Assembly: GCA_035650495.1 (NCBI GenBank)
Contig: DASRHK010000029.1
Location: 1 to 25,522, forward strand
Direction: 5' to 3'
Length of the DNA: 25,522 nucleotides
Source: DASRHK01 sp035650495
GTDB taxonomy: Bacteria > Pseudomonadota > Gammaproteobacteria > Nevskiales > Nevskiaceae
The notes below the pieces were generated by a model, which saw only the letters and a list, made by a program, of their open reading frames with translations, was not told the DNA's origin and did not search any database. Numbering within the stretch: the first letter of the stretch is position 1; each line of letters opens with the position of its first letter. The position numbers were made by a program, and so were the translations under genes. Shown piece after piece: positions 22,235 to 25,522 of the stretch.

Positions 22235-23193
22235 TCGACCGCCACGCGCGCGTGAAGCGCAAGCTGCGCATCTCGCTCACCGATCGCTGCAACTTCCGCT
22301 GCCGCTACTGCATGCCGGAGCGGCCGCAGTTCATGCGCAAGAAAGAGTTGCTCGCGCGCGCAGAGCTGGTGGCCCTCGCACGCCTGTTCGTCGAGGACGG
22401 CGTCGAGGCGATCCGCGTCACCGGAGGAGAGCCGCTGCTGCGCCCCGACGCGGTCGACTGCGTCGCGGACCTCGACGCGCTGCGCGCGATCGGACTGACG
22501 CGACTGTCGCTCACGACCAATGCGTCGAAGCTCGCCGACAAGCTCGAATCCCTTCGCGATGCGGGACTCGACGATCTCAACATCAGCCTCGACGCGATCG
22601 ACCCCGCGCGCTTCCGCGACATGCGCGGTCACGCGATCGAGCCGGTGCTCGACAGCATCGCCGAGGCGCTGCGCCTCGCGGCGCCGTTCAAGGTCAACAC
22701 CGTGCTGATCCGCGGCGGCAACGACGATCAGATCCTGCCGCTCGCGCGCTGGGCGATCGAGCGCGGCGTCGAGCTGCGCTTCATCGAATACATGCCGCTC
22801 GACGCGCCCGGCACGTGGTCCGCGGGCGATGTCGTCCACGAAGATGAGATCGTGCGGACGCTTCGGAGCGCGCATCGCGTCGAGCGATTGCCGCGCGGCC
22901 ACGAGCCGTCGACGCCCTACCTCGTCGACGGCCATCGCGTCGGCATCGTGTCGACGATCTCCAATCCGTTCTGCTCGAGCTGCGACCGGCTGCGCCTGAC
23001 CGCGCGGGGCGAGCTGTTCACCTGCCTGTTCGCCGACAGCGGCACCGAGCTGGGCACGCCGTTGCGCGAAGGCGCTTCACGCGAGGCGCTGCGCGATCGC
23101 ATCCGCGTCGCGGTGTGGAACAAGGACGCGGGCTACGCCGAGCGGCGCGCGCCGATCGAGCGTCCACTACTGATGCACGCGATGGGAGGTTGA
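22228..23193 (+). CDS. moaA: GTP 3',8-cyclase (radical SAM)
   Basis: MoaA carries out the first step of molybdenum cofactor synthesis, converting GTP to 3',8-cyclo-GTP. The radical-SAM cluster motif is Cys21, Cys25, Cys28 (DRCNFRCRYC). RVTGGEPLLR is the SAM-binding glycine motif. The second, C-terminal [4Fe-4S] cluster uses Cys249, Cys252 and Cys266 (FCSSCDRLRLTARGELFTC). The protein ends in the Gly-Gly pair required in MoaA. At 321 residues it is normal length. An alternative start a few codons later is conceivable, but the overlap with mobA is typical of this operon. Confidence 0.96.
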   Translation: MLIDRHARVKRKLRISLTDRCNFRCRYCMPERPQFMRKKELLARAELVALARLFVEDGVEAIRVTGGEPLLRPDAVDCVADLDALRAIGLTRLSLTTNASKLADKLESLRDAGLDDLNISLDAIDPARFRDMRGHAIEPVLDSIAEALRLAAPFKVNTVLIRGGNDDQILPLARWAIERGVELRFIEYMPLDAPGTWSAGDVVHEDEIVRTLRSAHRVERLPRGHEPSTPYLVDGHRVGIVSTISNPFCSSCDRLRLTARGELFTCLFADSGTELGTPLREGASREALRDRIRVAVWNKDAGYAERRAPIERPLLMHAMGG

Positions 23194-23196
23194 TCG

Positions 23197-23442
23197 ATGA
23201 ACATCCGTTTCGAGTTCTTCGGCGTGATGCAGCGGCTGGCGGGTGGCGCCGCGCTGGAGGTCGAGCTGAAGCGAAGCGTGACGATCGCCGACGCGCTCGA
23301 CGAGCTCGCCGCGCTGCGACCCGAGCTGCGGCTGGAGCTCACCCGATGCGCGGTCGCGAGCGGCGACGCGATCGTCCTGCGCCGGGATGGCATCGCCGAC
23401 GGCTCGACGCTCGCGCTGCTGCCGCCGGTCGCGGGAGGCTGA
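23197..23442 (+). CDS. moaD: Molybdopterin synthase sulfur carrier subunit
   Basis: This 81-residue ubiquitin-fold protein carries the thiocarboxylate sulfur used to make molybdopterin. It ends in the essential Gly-Gly (LPPVAGG) that is adenylated by MoeB and then sulfurated. Typical features are FFGVMQRLAGGAALEVEL, then TIADALDEL, then the acidic/hydrophobic end. It starts 3 bp after moaA, and moaE begins 1 bp after its stop. Confidence 0.94.
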   Translation: MNIRFEFFGVMQRLAGGAALEVELKRSVTIADALDELAALRPELRLELTRCAVASGDAIVLRRDGIADGSTLALLPPVAGG

Positions 23443-23443
23443 C

Positions 23444-23884
23444 GTGTATCTGAGTGAAGCGCCCCTCTCGCTCGATGCGCTGCTCGCCGAGCGCGAGCAC
23501 CCGGACTGCGGCGGGCTCGCGATCTTCGGCGGCGCCGTGCGCGATCATCACCAAGGCCGCGCGGTCTCCCGGCTGCGCTACACCGCTTACGCGCCGCTCG
23601 CAGAGCGCCGCATGCGCGACATCGAAGCGATCGCGCGCGACAAGTTCGGCGCGCCGTACTGCCGCGTCGTCCATCGGGTCGGCCTGCTCGAGATCGGCGA
23701 CGTCGCGATCTACTGCGTGACGCGCGCGCCGCATCGCGCCGAGGCCTTCGCCGCATGCCGATGGATCGTCGACGAAGTGAAGCACACGGTGCCGATCTGG
23801 AAGGAAGAGTTCTACGCCGACGGCACGAGCGCCTTCGTGCAGGGCTGCTGCATCCGCAACGACCTGGAGCATTCGCACGCATGA
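23444..23884 (+). CDS. moaE: Molybdopterin synthase catalytic subunit
   Basis: MoaE works with MoaD to insert two sulfurs into precursor Z. A GTG start at 23444 is chosen because GGGAGG lies just upstream and because VYLSEAPLSLDALL is a normal MoaE beginning; the only longer option would run through moaD. Recognisable parts are GGLAIFGGAVRDHHQGRAV, LRYTAYAPLAERRM, the HRVGLLEIGDVAIYCVTRAPHRAEAF core, and the catalytic lysine region VKHTVPIWKEEFYADG. At 146 residues it is full length. Its stop overlaps the start of the moaC-moaB fusion (ATGA). Confidence 0.94.
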   Translation: MYLSEAPLSLDALLAEREHPDCGGLAIFGGAVRDHHQGRAVSRLRYTAYAPLAERRMRDIEAIARDKFGAPYCRVVHRVGLLEIGDVAIYCVTRAPHRAEAFAACRWIVDEVKHTVPIWKEEFYADGTSAFVQGCCIRNDLEHSHA

Positions 23885-24822
23885 AAGACGTGAGCCTCAA
23901 GCCCGACAGCCTGCGCACCGCACGCGCGATTGCCACGCTGCGGGCTCCGCCGCATTGCATCGACTTGCTGCGCACCGGCACGACCGACAAGGGCGACGCG
24001 CTCAAGACCGCGCGCATCGCGGGCATCCTCGCGGCGAAGCGCACCGACGAGCTGATTCCACTCTGCCATCCGCTCCCGATCCATCGCGCCGACGTGAGCT
24101 ACGAGCTCAAGAGCGATGCGGTCGACGTCGTCGCCGAAGTCGAGACGATCGCCCCGACCGGCGTCGAGATGGAAGCGCTCACCGCTGCGAGCATGGCTGC
24201 GCTCACGCTCTACGACATGCTGAAGCCCCACTGCGAGCCGGCCGAGCTCGCGATCGTGCAGACGCGCCTGCTGCAGAAGAAAGGCGGCAAGTCGCAGTTC
24301 CGGCGCGAGCTCGCGACGCCGATCAGCGCGGCGGTGATCGTGCTTTCCGACACCGTCGCCGCGGGCCGCAAGCCCGACACTGCCGGCGAAGTCGTGCGCG
24401 ACGCGTTGCGCGACGCCGGCTTCGATCCGATCACGTTCGAAGTGCTGCCCGACGAGCCGGCGCGACTGACCGCGAGCCTGCGGGCGAAGCTCGCACGCAA
24501 GGTCGGCTTGATCGCAACCGTCGGCGGCACCGGCGCGGGACCGCGCGATCTCACCGTGGAGACGGTGCGGCCGCTGATCACGCGCGAGATGCCCGGGCTC
24601 ATGGAAGCGGCGCGCGCGTTCGGGCAGCGGCGCACCCCATTCGCGATGCTCTCGCGCGGCGTCGCGGGCTTCGCGCAGGATTCGCTCATCGTCACTTTCC
24701 CGGGCAGCCGCCGCGGCGCGCGCGAATCGCTCGTCGCGCTGTTGCCCGGGCTCGTGCACCTGTTCGACGTGCAGCAGGCGAAGGAAGTGCACGTCGGCGG
24801 CTATCAGCGAGAGCTCGCGTGA
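23881..24822 (+). CDS. Bifunctional MoaC-MoaB/Mog molybdenum cofactor protein, 313 aa
   Basis: Residues 1-145 are MoaC, the cyclic pyranopterin monophosphate synthase: KTARIAGILAAKRTDELIPLCHPLPI, ETIAPTGVEMEALTAAS, the YDMLK motif with the Asp/Lys pair (112 and 115) matching the catalytic pair of E. coli MoaC, and LLQKKGGKS. Residues about 148-313 are a MoaB/MogA domain, the molybdopterin adenylyltransferase type: AAVIVLSDTVAAGRKPDTAG, TVGGTGAGPRDLTVE and FPGSRRGARESL. Two separate steps of the pathway are therefore joined in one chain. Such moaC/moaB fusions are known but are not the usual layout. The start overlaps moaE and the stop overlaps moeA, both by 4 bp. Confidence 0.94.
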   Translation: MKDVSLKPDSLRTARAIATLRAPPHCIDLLRTGTTDKGDALKTARIAGILAAKRTDELIPLCHPLPIHRADVSYELKSDAVDVVAEVETIAPTGVEMEALTAASMAALTLYDMLKPHCEPAELAIVQTRLLQKKGGKSQFRRELATPISAAVIVLSDTVAAGRKPDTAGEVVRDALRDAGFDPITFEVLPDEPARLTASLRAKLARKVGLIATVGGTGAGPRDLTVETVRPLITREMPGLMEAARAFGQRRTPFAMLSRGVAGFAQDSLIVTFPGSRRGARESLVALLPGLVHLFDVQQAKEVHVGGYQRELA

Positions 24823-25522
24823 TCTCCTTGCAAGGCGCGTTGGCGGCTTACGCTGCTGCGTTGCGTCCACTCGCGCCACAGGAGCGCGCGCTCGGCGACG
24901 CGCTGGGTCACGTGCTCGCCGAGGACGTTGCTTCGCGCGTCGACCTGCCGATGTTCACGCAGAGCGCAGTCGATGGTTACGCGTTGCACAGCGCCGATGC
25001 GGCCGCGACGCTGCGCGTGATCGGCGAGATCGCCGCGGGCACGGCGCCGACGCTGGAGCTGCCGCGCGGCTGCGCAGCGCGCATCTTCACCGGCGGCGCC
25101 CTGCCCGCCGGAGCCGACACCTGCGCGCGCCAGGAGATCGTCGAGCGAATCGGCGATGAAATCCGGCTCCAGAAATCGCTCGCGGTCGGCGCCGACACGC
25201 GTTTCCGAGGTGAAGAGGTGCGTGAAGGCGCGACGCTCGCACGCGCAGGACAGCGACTGCACTCCGGGATGATCGCCTCGCTGGCGATGGCCGGCGTCCC
25301 CCACGTCGCCGTGCGACCGAAGCCGCGCATCGCGCTCATCGTCACCGGCAACGAAGTCGCAGGCGATTCGCCGCGCGCTGGCGAGATCTTCGATGCCAAC
25401 GGCCCGCTGATTTCCTCGTGGCTGCGCGAGCGCGGCTATCCGCTCGCGAGCGTGCGCCACGTCCGCGACGAGCCCGCGCGATTGCGCAGCGCACTCACGG
25501 AGGCGATCGGTGAATCGGACCT
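24819..25522 (+). CDS. moeA: Molybdopterin molybdotransferase, cut by the window edge
   Basis: MoeA inserts molybdate into adenylylated molybdopterin. The reading frame starts with GTG overlapping the TGA of the previous gene and is open to the right edge, so only about 234 N-terminal residues are visible. Family features present are LGHVLAEDVASRVDLPMFTQSAVDGYAL, then IGEIAAGTAP, FTGGALPAGADTCARQE, and LIVTGNEVAGDSPRAGEIFDANGPLI, which starts the MPT-binding domain. It continues the molybdenum cofactor part of the nitrate operon. Confidence 0.94.
   Translation, partial: MISLQGALAAYAAALRPLAPQERALGDALGHVLAEDVASRVDLPMFTQSAVDGYALHSADAAATLRVIGEIAAGTAPTLELPRGCAARIFTGGALPAGADTCARQEIVERIGDEIRLQKSLAVGADTRFRGEEVREGATLARAGQRLHSGMIASLAMAGVPHVAVRPKPRIALIVTGNEVAGDSPRAGEIFDANGPLISSWLRERGYPLASVRHVRDEPARLRSALTEAIGESD

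Overview
The window is gene-dense, high-GC DNA from a Gram-negative bacterium, most likely a beta- or gammaproteobacterium. That is inferred from lipoproteins, OmpA, DUF3034 and signal-peptide proteins, sigma-54 promoters, and a NasT/NsrR/NirBD gene set. No rRNA, tRNA, CRISPR array or insertion sequence was seen. The unifying theme is nitrate/nitrogen-controlled metabolism.

Layout. (1) 1-462: C-terminal end of a nitrate-binding (NrtA/NasS-type) protein, then two small minus-strand genes of unknown role, one a lipoprotein (471-1467). (2) 1687-8073, plus strand: a five-gene envelope operon. It encodes two exported TPR-type proteins, a TPR lipoprotein, a small exported protein, and an OmpA-family lipoprotein carrying a C-terminal type-1 copper (cupredoxin) domain. 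It starts from a near-perfect sigma-54 promoter. (3) 11843-8060, minus strand: a five-gene redox operon. It encodes a DUF3034 outer-membrane protein, an exported truncated globin, a Tat-exported FMN-binding protein, a PepSY-type membrane protein, and the flavin transferase ApbE. It starts from a second sigma-54 promoter and has a leader with two hexaloop hairpins overlapping a terminator, the hallmark of ANTAR-protein antitermination. (4) 12009-13319: nasT (ANTAR antiterminator), divergent nsrR (nitric-oxide sensor), and a 45-residue small membrane-protein ORF. (5) 13644 to the right edge, plus strand: an assimilatory nitrate operon from a third sigma-54 promoter. Its order is nitrate/nitrite transporter, nirB, nirD fused to an FAD module, nitrate reductase, mobA, moaA, moaD, moaE, a moaC-moaB fusion, and moeA (cut by the edge).

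How the genes work together. Region 5 imports nitrate, reduces it to nitrite and then ammonium, and makes the molybdenum cofactor that the nitrate reductase needs. The three sigma-54 promoters are nearly identical. Two of them (regions 2 and 5) have paired NtrC-like sites 21 bp apart at almost the same distance, so both should respond to nitrogen limitation. NasT, normally expected to antiterminate the nitrate operon, has its recognisable RNA target here in front of the globin/flavoprotein operon instead. I infer that regions 2 and 3 form a nitrate-responsive extracytoplasmic electron-transfer system linking flavin, copper and haem proteins to the cell envelope; its substrate is unknown.

Two copies of a CCCTCTCCC...GGGAGAGGG palindromic repeat sit in frame inside the nirD-FAD fusion gene, whose FAD module also looks shortened.
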